From: a virus
IMG/VR virus record: IMGVR_UViG_3300030202_002193
Span: 20,539 to 84,538 of that record
Strand: one strand, 5' to 3'
DNA: 64,000 nucleotides
Shown here: positions 25,807 to 34,857 of the stretch, one piece after another
Numbering within the stretch: the first letter of the stretch is position 1
How the letters are laid out: each line of letters opens with the position of its first letter
Program-made: the position numbers and the translations under genes
Notes under the pieces: model-generated
What the model saw: the letters and a program-made list of their open reading frames with translations, nothing else
Told to the model about the DNA's origin: nothing
Databases searched by the model: none

Positions 25807-27261
25807 TTAAAAGTTCAGGCCCATAATTCCTCTTCCGGCAAACGGTTTTGGTGCTACCGGCTTATCGTCAAAGATACCCAAATCGTCTAAATGAATAAAC
25901 TTCTCGCTCATAGTATAAGTGGCGGCATTGGCCAAGGCTAAACTCATTACCATATCGTCGTGCGCCCCTATGCCTTCAAACTTGCCTCCTTCAGTAATAG
26001 CAAACATAGACAATTCTTCTATCAAAGTTGAAGTAACTCGCCTACTTTCTTCATTCCCGTATGGAAGTCTCATTTTACCATTTTCGAAATTCATTTGTAG
26101 GTTAAGAATAATCTCTTGTTTTTTCTTTCTAGTGGTTGTGAAGTCATGAACATTAATATCAGATACATGCTTTAATTCTTGGGTGAAAGACTTCGCAAAG
26201 ATATTAGTTTCGAACAATACTACTTCGGGATTGAAAATCTTACCTATCATTTTTACTTTCTCTATGTTCTGCCGGAATTCTACATTCTTAGCCCTATCAA
26301 CATATACTACAGTTTTATTATCGTTTTCGTCTACTTCTAATACTGTGATAACATTGTAGTCTCCATCAGTAGAAATGGCAGGGTCTACCCCCACATAATA
26401 TTTGAAATCCTTTCTTCTATGTGGTTTTAATATGTAATCTTTAGACTTGGCATTATCTAAGTATTCGGGATTGAATAGAGAAGTTCCTGTAGACATAGGA
26501 ACACAAAGATATTCTCTAGTGAACGCAATTGTACCAATCTCTCCCTTTCTTAACATTAAGGAATTGTAATCCCATCTATCAGGCCAAAGAGGTTCATTAA
26601 GTGCATTTAGGCAGGGATAGGTTCTAACCTCATAGACTTCATTTTCTGCAAGTTGAGAATAAATATCTGTATAACTAAACGGAGTACCGATTACTCTTAA
26701 TGATGCAGAATGGTGAAGAGTGGGAATCATATCACTGTAAAACCAATCAGTGACTTTCTGTATAGCAGACATTGAAAATTCTTTCAAAGGGTCGTCAATA
26801 ACAATTTCATTTGGGTGAAGTCCACGAATCTGTGAGCCTACAGACCTTGCTAGTAATTCATTGCCGTTAGTTAATCGAATATGCCCTACTGACCAGCCCC
26901 TAATAGGTTTGAATTTTTGTAGCATCGGGTGACTAAAATATTTGTCAATCTCTCGCATGTGTACTAGAGTCTGCTTTTGGTTAGAAGAAATGTAAAGCAT
27001 TTGGTAGCCTTTAGGTTGAAAGATTAAATTCCATATTACCCAACAGTGCATGAATACAGATTTTCCGTGGTCACGACTACAAATTAAAACTGTACGCTGA
27101 GTACTATTCATTAATTCTAACCACTCTTCCATATAATGTGGATAGAAATATTTGTCAATCCCCATAGCAGGGCCACAAACATGTTGAAAGAAATAAGGGA
27201 AGGAGTTTCTAGATAATTCGAAATCCATCTGATGTTCTAGATTAAATGCTTCGATTTCCAT
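25807..27261 (-). CDS. terL: Terminase large subunit
   Basis: 484 residues, ATG 27261. The ATPase half has Walker-type SRDHGKS (about residue 63), motor-like GYQMLYISSNQKQTLVHMR and a Walker B EIVIDDP. The nuclease half has GVDPAISTDGDYN, VVLFETN and the terminal GAHDDMVMSLALA acidic triad region. Length and order fit phage terminases that pump DNA into the prohead and cut it. Its stop is close to the LAGLIDADG gene; the small subunit candidate lies far upstream near 35 kb. Confidence 0.92.
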   Translation of the reverse strand: MEIEAFNLEHQMDFELSRNSFPYFFQHVCGPAMGIDKYFYPHYMEEWLELMNSTQRTVLICSRDHGKSVFMHCWVIWNLIFQPKGYQMLYISSNQKQTLVHMREIDKYFSHPMLQKFKPIRGWSVGHIRLTNGNELLARSVGSQIRGLHPNEIVIDDPLKEFSMSAIQKVTDWFYSDMIPTLHHSASLRVIGTPFSYTDIYSQLAENEVYEVRTYPCLNALNEPLWPDRWDYNSLMLRKGEIGTIAFTREYLCVPMSTGTSLFNPEYLDNAKSKDYILKPHRRKDFKYYVGVDPAISTDGDYNVITVLEVDENDNKTVVYVDRAKNVEFRQNIEKVKMIGKIFNPEVVLFETNIFAKSFTQELKHVSDINVHDFTTTRKKKQEIILNLQMNFENGKMRLPYGNEESRRVTSTLIEELSMFAITEGGKFEGIGAHDDMVMSLALANAATYTMSEKFIHLDDLGIFDDKPVAPKPFAGRGIMGLNF

Positions 27262-27854
27262 TATTGTTCACCTTTAGTTTTTTTGTAGTAACTACTTTCT
27301 TCTTCAACAGTAAGGGGCCTCCCTTCTTCTCTTTTAATATCTTCAAGAGTTGGTTGCCCTTTACCTTGATTTCTATACATTTCGAAATAATTGTCAATTA
27401 TTGTTCTTTTACTTCTTCTATCAACAATATTTTTTCTTTTAGACTGTTTCTTTTCTCTCTCTATTTTTCTTCTTTCTGCAAGTTGTGTTTTCCTATATGT
27501 TAAGGCTTCATCTATTTTCTTCTGTCGGTCATATACATAGTTATAACCTCTTCGTAAATATTTTATTTTAGTTAGTATTTCTTCGTCACTTAATCTATAA
27601 TTGGGAGTACGAAATAGTCTACTCACCTCGTCATGAAATCTCACTCCGTCTTCTTGTTTCAACACCCTTTGCCACTTTTTTATTCTTGGGTCATGAATCA
27701 TCTTTTCTGCATCTTTAGCGGCAATACCTCTATCTCTCAAGTCTCTGTATTCATGCCAAAAATTCGGAACTCCGTATGCTCCGGCAATTTGATTAAATGC
27801 AACTCGCTTGTAATTATACAAGAAGTAGGCTTGCTCTAAAGACTGGAACGACAT
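27261..27854 (-). CDS. Charged protein upstream of terminase
   Basis: 197 residues, basic and helical. An internal KKWQRVLKQEDG recalls the shared N-terminal tag but is not at the start. The central region is Arg/Lys-rich (KTQLAERRKIEREKKQSKRK), suggesting nucleic acid binding. Its stop overlaps the terminase start by one base. Possibly a terminase partner; no family recognised. Confidence 0.55.
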   Translation of the reverse strand: MSFQSLEQAYFLYNYKRVAFNQIAGAYGVPNFWHEYRDLRDRGIAAKDAEKMIHDPRIKKWQRVLKQEDGVRFHDEVSRLFRTPNYRLSDEEILTKIKYLRRGYNYVYDRQKKIDEALTYRKTQLAERRKIEREKKQSKRKNIVDRRSKRTIIDNYFEMYRNQGKGQPTLEDIKREEGRPLTVEEESSYYKKTKGEQ

Positions 27855-28208
27855 CTAACTACCCTTCCGCCATTTCTTATTCTTCTTCTCTTTGGTTTTA
27901 CTTGGACTCCACTTTACTTTATCAGCCCAATATGCCGCAGACATCTTTCCACGCTTGATGTTCTTAGCATGGCGAGATTTGAAAGCCCTTCTTTGTCCGG
28001 CAGTTTGATTTGTCTTAACTCCCTTTTGTCCGAACTTGATGTACTTGGCTTTCTTTCCTTCAAAGGCCATAACATGATGTGATTTTCCCGAACTGTCATT
28101 TAATCTCTGAGGTTTATTTAATCCTTTAAGTCCCTTTTTCTTAGCCCGTTCAAGTGCCTTCGACCTAGCACTTTTAGGTTTCTTTTTGAGAATAGTTTGC
28201 CAACTCAT
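27855..28208 (-). CDS. Tagged basic protein of a marine-phage family
   Basis: 117 residues, ATG 28208 after GAAGAGGGAAGAATC. The N-terminus MSWQTILKKKPKSA is the shared tag. The rest (GKSHHVMAFEGKKAKYIKFG, AFKSRHAKNIKRGKMSAAYW, ADKVKW) matches from memory a basic family seen in many marine phages, with the F-K-x-R-H-x-K-N-I and AAYWA signatures. Lys content is very high, suggesting DNA contact. Located just before the terminase region. Confidence 0.6.
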   Translation of the reverse strand: MSWQTILKKKPKSARSKALERAKKKGLKGLNKPQRLNDSSGKSHHVMAFEGKKAKYIKFGQKGVKTNQTAGQRRAFKSRHAKNIKRGKMSAAYWADKVKWSPSKTKEKKNKKWRKGS

Positions 28209-28612
28209 GATTCTTCCCTCTTCATTTGGTTTTTCTTAGACTTCTTATCGTCTTTGATAGGTCCACCTTTGGCCCAAGTATAGCAAGTTCTATCTTCATG
28301 ACACTTGAAATCGTGCATCCAACAATATCCTAATCCACCTTTTACATCTACGATAGGCATACAATCTTTCATCCTTGGACTAATATCAAAAGCGATGCAA
28401 TTAGAACACTTAGATTTCTTAGCGGCTTCAACTGATGTGTCCCAATGTTCCGCTACCTTCTCCCAATAATCAGCAGGTTCATCTATATTCAAAGGACCGT
28501 ATTTTATATCCTCATCCTCGATAGCGGCATCTCTATTCTTTGTGTTTAGTTTTAGATTCTTAGTTGCCGGAGGGCAAGTTAATTGCTTCAATAAGATTTG
28601 CCAATCATTCAT
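28205..28612 (-). CDS. Tagged cysteine-rich (Fe-S or zinc) protein
   Basis: 135 residues from ATG 28612 (MNDWQILLKQLTCPP). After the tag and a charged linker, a cysteine-rich core CSNCIAFDISPRMKDC ... GYCWMHDFKCHEDRTC holds seven cysteines in the pattern of a small metal-binding protein resembling a family in marine phages. The C-terminus is Lys-rich. Could be an Fe-S or zinc protein; its cofactor cannot be set from sequence alone. Confidence 0.6.
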   Translation of the reverse strand: MNDWQILLKQLTCPPATKNLKLNTKNRDAAIEDEDIKYGPLNIDEPADYWEKVAEHWDTSVEAAKKSKCSNCIAFDISPRMKDCMPIVDVKGGLGYCWMHDFKCHEDRTCYTWAKGGPIKDDKKSKKNQMKREES

Positions 28613-28970
28613 CTTCCTCATCCTCTTCTTCCTCTTCAGGAAGCGGTAGTCCATCTAAAAGAATATAATCTCCACTCTTATGTTGAACAACATTTTCCAT
28701 AGAATCTAACAGTCCTTCTAGTTCTTCTCCGGACATCTTAGTTGCTTCTTCTAGTGGTTCTAGACCCGAAGCCCCTCCTTCTTTTTCCAAAGTAGAAACT
28801 ATTGTTTCTTCTGCACCTTCAGACTTTTTCGCCCGTAAGTGTTTGAAATCTTCACCAGTAATTTCTCCATCACCGTCTGCGTCAATGTTTTTTTGTTTTC
28901 CATACAGAATCTTTTCTGTCTCTATTTTTTCTGTTCCGCAATGTGCTTTCAATACTTTTTTCCAATTCAT
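28605..28970 (-). CDS. Tagged acidic protein
   Basis: 121 residues, MNWKKVLKAHCGTEK at the start, the shared tag. Residues ~32-40 (DADGDGEITGEDF) match an EF-hand/dockerin-like calcium loop. The C-terminus is a long acidic run (EEEEEDEEDE). Location in the tagged cluster; function unknown. Confidence 0.55.
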   Translation of the reverse strand: MNWKKVLKAHCGTEKIETEKILYGKQKNIDADGDGEITGEDFKHLRAKKSEGAEETIVSTLEKEGGASGLEPLEEATKMSGEELEGLLDSMENVVQHKSGDYILLDGLPLPEEEEEDEEDE

Positions 28971-28983
28971 TTAATCCTCTCCT

Positions 28984-29355
28984 TTAACATGCCCCACAAG
29001 TAGGTCGGCACTTTCTTTTTTTACCTTTAGAAGCATCTTCTCTTCCACAAGGTTTTGGCCCACTTTTATTACCGCAGGTTCCGCAAGCAATCCAACCGCC
29101 TTGAGTTTTTTCTCCTTTCTTTTGCTTTCCGCCTCTTCTATTAAACCAAGCATGAAGACCGCCCTTTCTTTCTTTCTTAGTATGGGGGTCTGCCTTTTTG
29201 ACTTTACCTTGTCGGCATCTAACAATAAATCCGGATTTGTATGCGGAACTTTTCATCCCGTATTTTTCATCGGCTAGTTTAGCACATCTATCCTTTTTCT
29301 CGCCTTTGCTATTGTGAGTAGCGGTAGCCTTTACTTTAAGAATATCTTGCCACAT
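28984..29355 (-). CDS. Tagged basic Gly/Cys-rich protein of a phage family
   Basis: 123 residues, ATG 29355 after GGTGAGAGAT, N-terminus MWQDILKVKATATHN. The body (DRCAKLADEKYGMKSSAYKS, GGLHAWFNRRGGK, WIACGTCGNK, GPKPCGREDASKG, RPTCGAC) resembles from memory a conserved phage and giant-virus family, basic with a Cys-rich C-terminus. Like the 27855 gene it pairs the virus tag with a widespread small basic virion-type protein. Confidence 0.6.
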   Translation of the reverse strand: MWQDILKVKATATHNSKGEKKDRCAKLADEKYGMKSSAYKSGFIVRCRQGKVKKADPHTKKERKGGLHAWFNRRGGKQKKGEKTQGGWIACGTCGNKSGPKPCGREDASKGKKRKCRPTCGAC

Positions 29356-29360
29356 ATCTC

Positions 29361-31661
29361 TCACCTAAATTGTGCCTTCACTTGATATACAATTTCTTCA
29401 GATACTCCTAGAGATTTAGCAATATCAGAAAACGAATTAACTTCAGTAACTATTTTATCTACTTCAGAATGTGACAAATCAACATGGAACTCCTTATACA
29501 TCTTAGTAATAACTTCTTCAGAATGTTCGATAGTCAAGGGTCTAAAAGCATAAACGGCTTCCAAGCCCTTTATTTCTCTAATAATATCATGGGCTTTTAA
29601 TAAAGATTTGAGAATAACTGGTAGATTTTCTGCCCTTCTCAATAAATCCTTTAATTTGCTAACTTCGTTCTTCATCCCTGCTCTTTCAATAAGACCTCTA
29701 TGTTTCATTAAATAGGCCGGTAAAATAAATAGGGGAAAGGGTTTTCCTGAAGCATAGTCTGTACGATATTGTTTTTCTCTTTCACTAATTAACTTCTTAT
29801 TGAACTTTCTATCTCCAATTTCTTGTCCCATTTCGTCATATAAATATTTAATTATAGCCGCCATATGGTTATCATTTTCTTCTTGTAAGTCAAATAAAGC
29901 AGTAAGAGCAGTAGCGGCATCTTCTCCCTTTTGAGTTAATTCCATATCTAGCCCACCTTCTCCGCTAATTACTGCGTTAAGGAACTTGTAGATAGCGGTA
30001 ATATGGGACTTTTTCACTATGAATCTATTATTTAAGATATTAGAATACGCAGTACCCGATAATGTCTGAACGCCTAAATTGGATGCACCTGCTGAAATTC
30101 TAAAAGCCCCTACTGATTTAACGAAATCTACTTCTGCTATGGGTAATTTACCACTATAACTAGGGGAGAGATAATAGGCATCAATAGCCTCTAATAACTC
30201 CTTAAATGCTTCTCTAGCCTTTTTCATTTCGCCCTTATGCCCTGCTTGCATAGGGGCTTCCGAAGGTAGGCCTTCTTCTACTGAAAAGTTTCGTCTAACG
30301 CTTTTACTAGGTAGCATCGGAGGGAACTCGAATAATAAATTTCCTACTGTTTCTAAAAATTCTAATATGTTAGAAGTATTGTTCTCACCATCTACGGTGC
30401 TTCCTTTAGGAAGATGCTCTATTATATTGTGAGGTAAATAGAATTCAGAAATATCCGATGTAATAGTTTCTTTCATTTCCTCAATATCTTTCTGTATTCT
30501 AGGAGACATTAGAACTCCTAAATCCGAATATTGGGCATTCGCATTTTCAATAGACCCTATAATGTAGTCATGGATTTCTTCAAATCCTTTCTTAGTAATG
30601 GCTATTGTCTTTTTAGATAAATCAGATTTAGGGGAATTGAAGTAATAAGATAGTAAGGGGTCTACTTCCTTTCCTTCTCCTTCTAAAAATCTTAGGAGTT
30701 CATCGTCTTGAGAACTATTTGTCAATGTGGGGTCTATCATAGAAAAATCTTGGCCATCCGTCTTAGCGGCAGTTCGTAACTCCATTTGCATTTGGGAATT
30801 AACATCCCCTGCTATTTCTCCAGTCTCTTTCTTTTCTTCTTCTAATATCTCTTTATGTAAATTGTAGGCGGTTTCTAAACTAACTATATACGAATATGCC
30901 CTACCTAATGGTACTGAAGTACTTACTGTAACTGGGTCAAATCTATGCACATAACTCAAATCTTTGTCCTTGAATTCCAAAAGACTAGATAATAAGTCAT
31001 CCCATTTAGCATCTACCTCTTTGCCTTCAAACATTTGTTCTAACTGTTCCATCATTGGTTTCATTAATATATTTTCTAAAGCATTTTTAAGTTTTTTATA
31101 TTTACCAGCAACATCTCCCCAATATTTGTAGATGACATCTCTATTCTGTACGGAACTTAGTGGTAGGCCCCCAAGGTAACTATCTATTTTAATAGCCTTA
31201 GTAGATTTTTTTCCAGTAATAGCATAAGCCTTGGTTTCATCTATTGCATCTAATAAAACATCCACATTATGTTGTATTATAATATCAGAAGGGGTGACAG
31301 GGGGATTATTTTTTAGGGCCACCTGTATAACCTGTAGATTTTTTTCTAAAGCAGTTATGTCCTTTTCAGGATTGTTGGTAGTAGAAAATAATCTAATGTT
31401 TGTTGGTAGTTTTCCCTTTAAGGCGGTGGTTTTAGTAATAGTTTTGTTACTCTTCGTTTTGATTCTTACGCCCTTCAGAGCCTTTTCGAACATTTGAAAT
31501 GGACTATCAGAGCGACTAATTTTATCTTTTAGTTCTTGGATTTTAGCATCTGCCCCTTCTCCAAACTCTTCCCTCATGTCAGCAAAGATTTCTGCCTGTT
31601 CTGTTTTTCTTTGGCTTTTAGGGAGTCTAGATAATCTATCTGCAATTTCGTCAATGTTCAT
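29361..31661 (-). CDS. Large helical late protein, unknown
   Basis: 766 residues, ATG 31661 after GGAGGTCCAAGC. Predominantly helical, with long Ser/Glu/Lys stretches; no cysteine cluster, membrane segment or known catalytic motif. Starts without the tag (MNIDEIADRLSRLPKSQRKT). Overlaps the preceding large gene by four bases. Very large late proteins in this place could be internal head or injected proteins; that is inference. Confidence 0.6.
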   Translation of the reverse strand: MNIDEIADRLSRLPKSQRKTEQAEIFADMREEFGEGADAKIQELKDKISRSDSPFQMFEKALKGVRIKTKSNKTITKTTALKGKLPTNIRLFSTTNNPEKDITALEKNLQVIQVALKNNPPVTPSDIIIQHNVDVLLDAIDETKAYAITGKKSTKAIKIDSYLGGLPLSSVQNRDVIYKYWGDVAGKYKKLKNALENILMKPMMEQLEQMFEGKEVDAKWDDLLSSLLEFKDKDLSYVHRFDPVTVSTSVPLGRAYSYIVSLETAYNLHKEILEEEKKETGEIAGDVNSQMQMELRTAAKTDGQDFSMIDPTLTNSSQDDELLRFLEGEGKEVDPLLSYYFNSPKSDLSKKTIAITKKGFEEIHDYIIGSIENANAQYSDLGVLMSPRIQKDIEEMKETITSDISEFYLPHNIIEHLPKGSTVDGENNTSNILEFLETVGNLLFEFPPMLPSKSVRRNFSVEEGLPSEAPMQAGHKGEMKKAREAFKELLEAIDAYYLSPSYSGKLPIAEVDFVKSVGAFRISAGASNLGVQTLSGTAYSNILNNRFIVKKSHITAIYKFLNAVISGEGGLDMELTQKGEDAATALTALFDLQEENDNHMAAIIKYLYDEMGQEIGDRKFNKKLISEREKQYRTDYASGKPFPLFILPAYLMKHRGLIERAGMKNEVSKLKDLLRRAENLPVILKSLLKAHDIIREIKGLEAVYAFRPLTIEHSEEVITKMYKEFHVDLSHSEVDKIVTEVNSFSDIAKSLGVSEEIVYQVKAQFR

Positions 31662-33715
31662 GCTTGGACCTCCGTAACAATGTTCTTGTCTAGTAGTTTA
31701 TTTAATAACTTCTTCGGAAGTTGGCCTTTACCGTCACCGACTCCCTTAGAGTTTATTATCTTGCGAAGATTCTCTTCAAAGAAATATATTAGGGCATTTC
31801 TATAGGCAAGTATTCTTCCCTGTATAGTTGATTCTAATTCATCAATTAGTTTTCTTTTATCCTTCGCCTTATCTATCCTCTCATAGAACCCTAAAACAGA
31901 ATCACTTCCAGTACTTCCTAGTAAAGAATCTAACTTAGCAAAAAATGGAATTAGTTTTTTAGGACTTAGTGAAGATAATGTAAGGGAGCCTCCTAGGGGT
32001 TCTCTAGCCGTTTTTACTAGAGGATAAGAAAGCATTAGTTGTCTAAACCCTGTCTCTGATAATAAAGAAGCAACAGATGAAGAAATCTCAAGACGAGTCA
32101 ATTCTTTTTCCGGTAAATTACCTTTTAAGTTACTAAGTAAGTCTTTAATTTCAGACGGCACAAACTCTTCTATTTCTCCATCCTCTTCTCCGACTATTTT
32201 GAATCTTCTAAGTGAGCCTATCATGACTTCTTCGAAATCTATAGTAGTTTTATCCTCTAAAATATCTCCCACTAATAATTCCTTAACTCCTATATTTTCT
32301 ATTGCCTCGTCTAATACTCTTTTCATTTTAGGAGATACAGTAGTAGACATCTCTTCCGCATTCGCTTCACTTATATCTTCTATATCTACTTGTTTCATGA
32401 ACCATCTCTTGAAAGGTTCCGGTTGTTCAGGAACTTCCTCAGAATCCAAATCAATTTCTATTCCGAATAAAGGAGTGGAAACTTTTCCAGATTCTTCATT
32501 GAATACTTTCATAGCATCTTCTAATAGTAAAGGCCTTAATTTACCAGCATCAATAATCTCCAACTTTTTAGTTTGTGTCAATAAAGTATCGAACCAATTC
32601 GGTCCATCAATGGCAGTAAGTAATAGGCTCAAATAGGGGTTTGTTCGTAAACTCCCCCCTGCTTTTGTAGGGAATACTAAGTCTTGTACCAAAGAAGAAG
32701 ATAGGGTAATTTCTTCTCCTCTTTCTGTAATTTTCATATCTACTCCCTTTGGAATAAATATAGAAGACTTGACACCTTTGGTTTTACTAACAGTTTCTAT
32801 AAATTCTGTAAGCATTCGGTTATCAAATTGATTTACTTCATAGAATTTAGCATCAGGTATGGTTAATTTTCTACTAACTCCGGCAGATTCTATTGTTGGT
32901 ACATATGATTTAATTTCTACTAAAATAGGGTTCAGAATCTCTTTGAATTGTCTACCATCTGTTATTGCTGAAAGTCTTCTAAATTCCTCGGCATAGGTTC
33001 TGAGAGAAGTAGGTTTCATCCTACCCATACTGCCTTCGCCGGTAAAATCTATATTTCTGTCTTCATCTAAGAAGAAAGAGTTCCAATTTTTCATCCATTC
33101 TCCTACTGTTAGATTAGGATAGTGGATTACCCAAGACCGTTCCTTAATTCCTAGCCAAAGTACTTTTCCTTGGATAATTTTAGCAAATTTTTCTAAAAGT
33201 TTCTTAGAAGGGTTTCCAGCCTTAAAATATAATATGCTACCCTTGTCTATTTTCTGCAAATCTCTCTGCAATTGCCGTAAATCTTCATCTCGCATTATTT
33301 TAGGGTATTTTTGCGCCAATTTCAAAAATTCGTCGATTTTATCGGTATTTCCGCCCTCTTTTATCTCTTGAGCGAGAGTATTCAGTTTTACTCTAGGACT
33401 ATCCGCACTTTGTCTCTTTTTTGTGCCATATCTTTCTACAAGTAGGTCCATTTTTTGCTTCATTGGCGCAATATCCATGTTTTCCCTGAATCTTGGAGTA
33501 AATTCTCTAACAAATCCGTCCTTATCTTTAGAATATTTATCCAATGCTTCGATTAATTTGTTAAAATCTCTTCTTTTTTGGTTTTCTGTAGGAGAATCTC
33601 GCATATCATCAAGAATTGGCAGTTGAGTTTCTAAAATATCTAAAGAAAATGCGGGAGAAAGCATCCCTTGGACTAAATCTATGGCAGTTTGCCTCTTCAA
33701 TAACTCGGTCCACAT
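31658..33715 (-). CDS. Large tagged late protein, unknown
   Basis: 685 residues, ATG 33715, N-terminus MWTELLKRQTAIDLV, a tag variant. Helical, with many Leu/Glu/Lys heptad-like stretches and no recognised catalytic motif. It is the largest tagged protein. The pair with the 766-residue gene behind it is translationally coupled. If the tag targets cargo to the capsid, this would be its bulkiest cargo. Confidence 0.6.
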   Translation of the reverse strand: MWTELLKRQTAIDLVQGMLSPAFSLDILETQLPILDDMRDSPTENQKRRDFNKLIEALDKYSKDKDGFVREFTPRFRENMDIAPMKQKMDLLVERYGTKKRQSADSPRVKLNTLAQEIKEGGNTDKIDEFLKLAQKYPKIMRDEDLRQLQRDLQKIDKGSILYFKAGNPSKKLLEKFAKIIQGKVLWLGIKERSWVIHYPNLTVGEWMKNWNSFFLDEDRNIDFTGEGSMGRMKPTSLRTYAEEFRRLSAITDGRQFKEILNPILVEIKSYVPTIESAGVSRKLTIPDAKFYEVNQFDNRMLTEFIETVSKTKGVKSSIFIPKGVDMKITERGEEITLSSSLVQDLVFPTKAGGSLRTNPYLSLLLTAIDGPNWFDTLLTQTKKLEIIDAGKLRPLLLEDAMKVFNEESGKVSTPLFGIEIDLDSEEVPEQPEPFKRWFMKQVDIEDISEANAEEMSTTVSPKMKRVLDEAIENIGVKELLVGDILEDKTTIDFEEVMIGSLRRFKIVGEEDGEIEEFVPSEIKDLLSNLKGNLPEKELTRLEISSSVASLLSETGFRQLMLSYPLVKTAREPLGGSLTLSSLSPKKLIPFFAKLDSLLGSTGSDSVLGFYERIDKAKDKRKLIDELESTIQGRILAYRNALIYFFEENLRKIINSKGVGDGKGQLPKKLLNKLLDKNIVTEVQA

Positions 33716-33721
33716 GAAAAC

Positions 33722-34024
33722 TCACTTAGAATCCCTACTTCCACGCCTTCTAATAATTATTTTTGCCGACAATTGGCCCATTTTTGCCCTAATTGCCTTT
33801 AATTTTTCTGAAATAGTGTTAATTTTTAGAGAAATCTGCTCATCCTCTTCAGAAGTCTTTGCATTTTTTCTCGCTATACTTAGTTTGGAAAGTTCGCCCT
33901 CTATTTCTCGCATTTTCTTTACCATACTATCCATTTTTTTCTGCAATTCCGAGTCATAATCTGTAACTTGAAAGCGTTTCCTCTGCTCTCTACGGATTCT
34001 TTTCAGTATATCTTCCCAACTCAT
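33722..34024 (-). CDS. Tagged coiled-coil protein
   Basis: 100 residues, ATG 34024. Upstream DNA reads AGGAGGAATTACAATGAG, identical to three neighbouring tagged genes. N-terminus MSWEDILKRIRREQRK, then a long coiled coil (LQKKMDSMVKKMREIEGELS) and a basic end (RRRGSRDSK). Function unknown. Confidence 0.6.
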   Translation of the reverse strand: MSWEDILKRIRREQRKRFQVTDYDSELQKKMDSMVKKMREIEGELSKLSIARKNAKTSEEDEQISLKINTISEKLKAIRAKMGQLSAKIIIRRRGSRDSK

Positions 34025-34035
34025 TGTAATTCCTC

Positions 34036-34281
34036 CTAGATATTATATTCTAACTCTCTTGTAGAAATATGTATTTCTTCTAATCTCTTTAGCCTATCTT
34101 GTAAATCAGCAAATTCTTCTTGCGCCCTTTCCATATCTTTTTCTTCAAGAATAAGAGTTTCGATATACTTTAGATGTTCATATAAGTCTGCAAATCTATC
34201 AACGCCTAGTTCCATAATCACTTTGATGTAATACCTAACATCGTCATAGATGTCTTTCTTTAGAAGATTTTTCCAACTCAT
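34036..34281 (-). CDS. Tagged helical protein
   Basis: 81 residues, ATG 34281, same upstream cassette AGGAGGAATTACA as its neighbours. N-terminus MSWKNLLKKDIYDDV; helical acidic body (HLKYIETLILEEKDMERAQE). Function unknown. Confidence 0.6.
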   Translation of the reverse strand: MSWKNLLKKDIYDDVRYYIKVIMELGVDRFADLYEHLKYIETLILEEKDMERAQEEFADLQDRLKRLEEIHISTRELEYNI

Positions 34282-34292
34282 TGTAATTCCTC

Positions 34293-34616
34293 CTAGGCAT
34301 AATCCTCTAATATGGTATCAACATCTTCAGAATAATTTTCTGCAACTATATCCCAATCTACATCATTAATAGAATCTGTTGAACCATCATAATCTTCCCT
34401 TTCTAATTCTTCCATAAAACCTTCCATGTGCATCATAACATTAGGAAGCCAATTTGCCAACTTATCCATGAGTTCTTCTTTTTCATATCCCGACATAACT
34501 AGAGATTCAATATATGCTAATACCTTTCTATAAGTCTCTTCTTCATTCATTATCCAAAGTTCAGCAGAACGAGTAGCAGTATCTATTTTTTTTCTAATGA
34601 TATTTTTCCAACTCAT
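34293..34616 (-). CDS. Tagged acidic protein
   Basis: 107 residues. ATG 34616, placed by the AGGAGGAATTACA cassette directly upstream; an in-frame upstream start would add nine residues. N-terminus MSWKNIIRKKIDTATR, then acidic helical body (MNEEETYRKVLAYIESLVMS) and acidic C-terminus (SEDVDTILEDYA). Function unknown. Confidence 0.6.
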   Translation of the reverse strand: MSWKNIIRKKIDTATRSAELWIMNEEETYRKVLAYIESLVMSGYEKEELMDKLANWLPNVMMHMEGFMEELEREDYDGSTDSINDVDWDIVAENYSEDVDTILEDYA

Positions 34617-34632
34617 TGTAATTCCTCCTGCA

Positions 34633-34857
34633 TCAAATTTCAACTACACTATCGTAAGCACTTTCAAATCCCTCATCATCTAAGGCAAGGCAATTCCTAC
34701 AAGAATAGCCCTCAGAGGGTTCATTGGGTCTAAAATTATCATCACTGAATCTTCTAAAATCAGATACATAATACTCTGCCCTGCCTGTGCAATTAGGAGA
34801 ACGCCTTATGTCACACCTTAACTTTTTATCTTCTTTCAAAATTTTCTTCCAACTCAT
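34633..34857 (-). CDS. Tagged small zinc protein
   Basis: 74 residues, ATG 34857, cassette AGGAGGAATTACA upstream. N-terminus MSWKKILKEDKKLRCDIRR; four cysteines (CDIRRSPNCTG ... CRNC) form a possible zinc site. Overlaps the small-terminase candidate by four bases. Confidence 0.6.
   Translation of the reverse strand: MSWKKILKEDKKLRCDIRRSPNCTGRAEYYVSDFRRFSDDNFRPNEPSEGYSCRNCLALDDEGFESAYDSVVEI

Noticed and set aside
28971-29225. 84-residue minus-strand frame MLDADKVKSK...
   Set aside because: Overlaps the better supported 28984-29355 gene in another frame and lacks a ribosome site.
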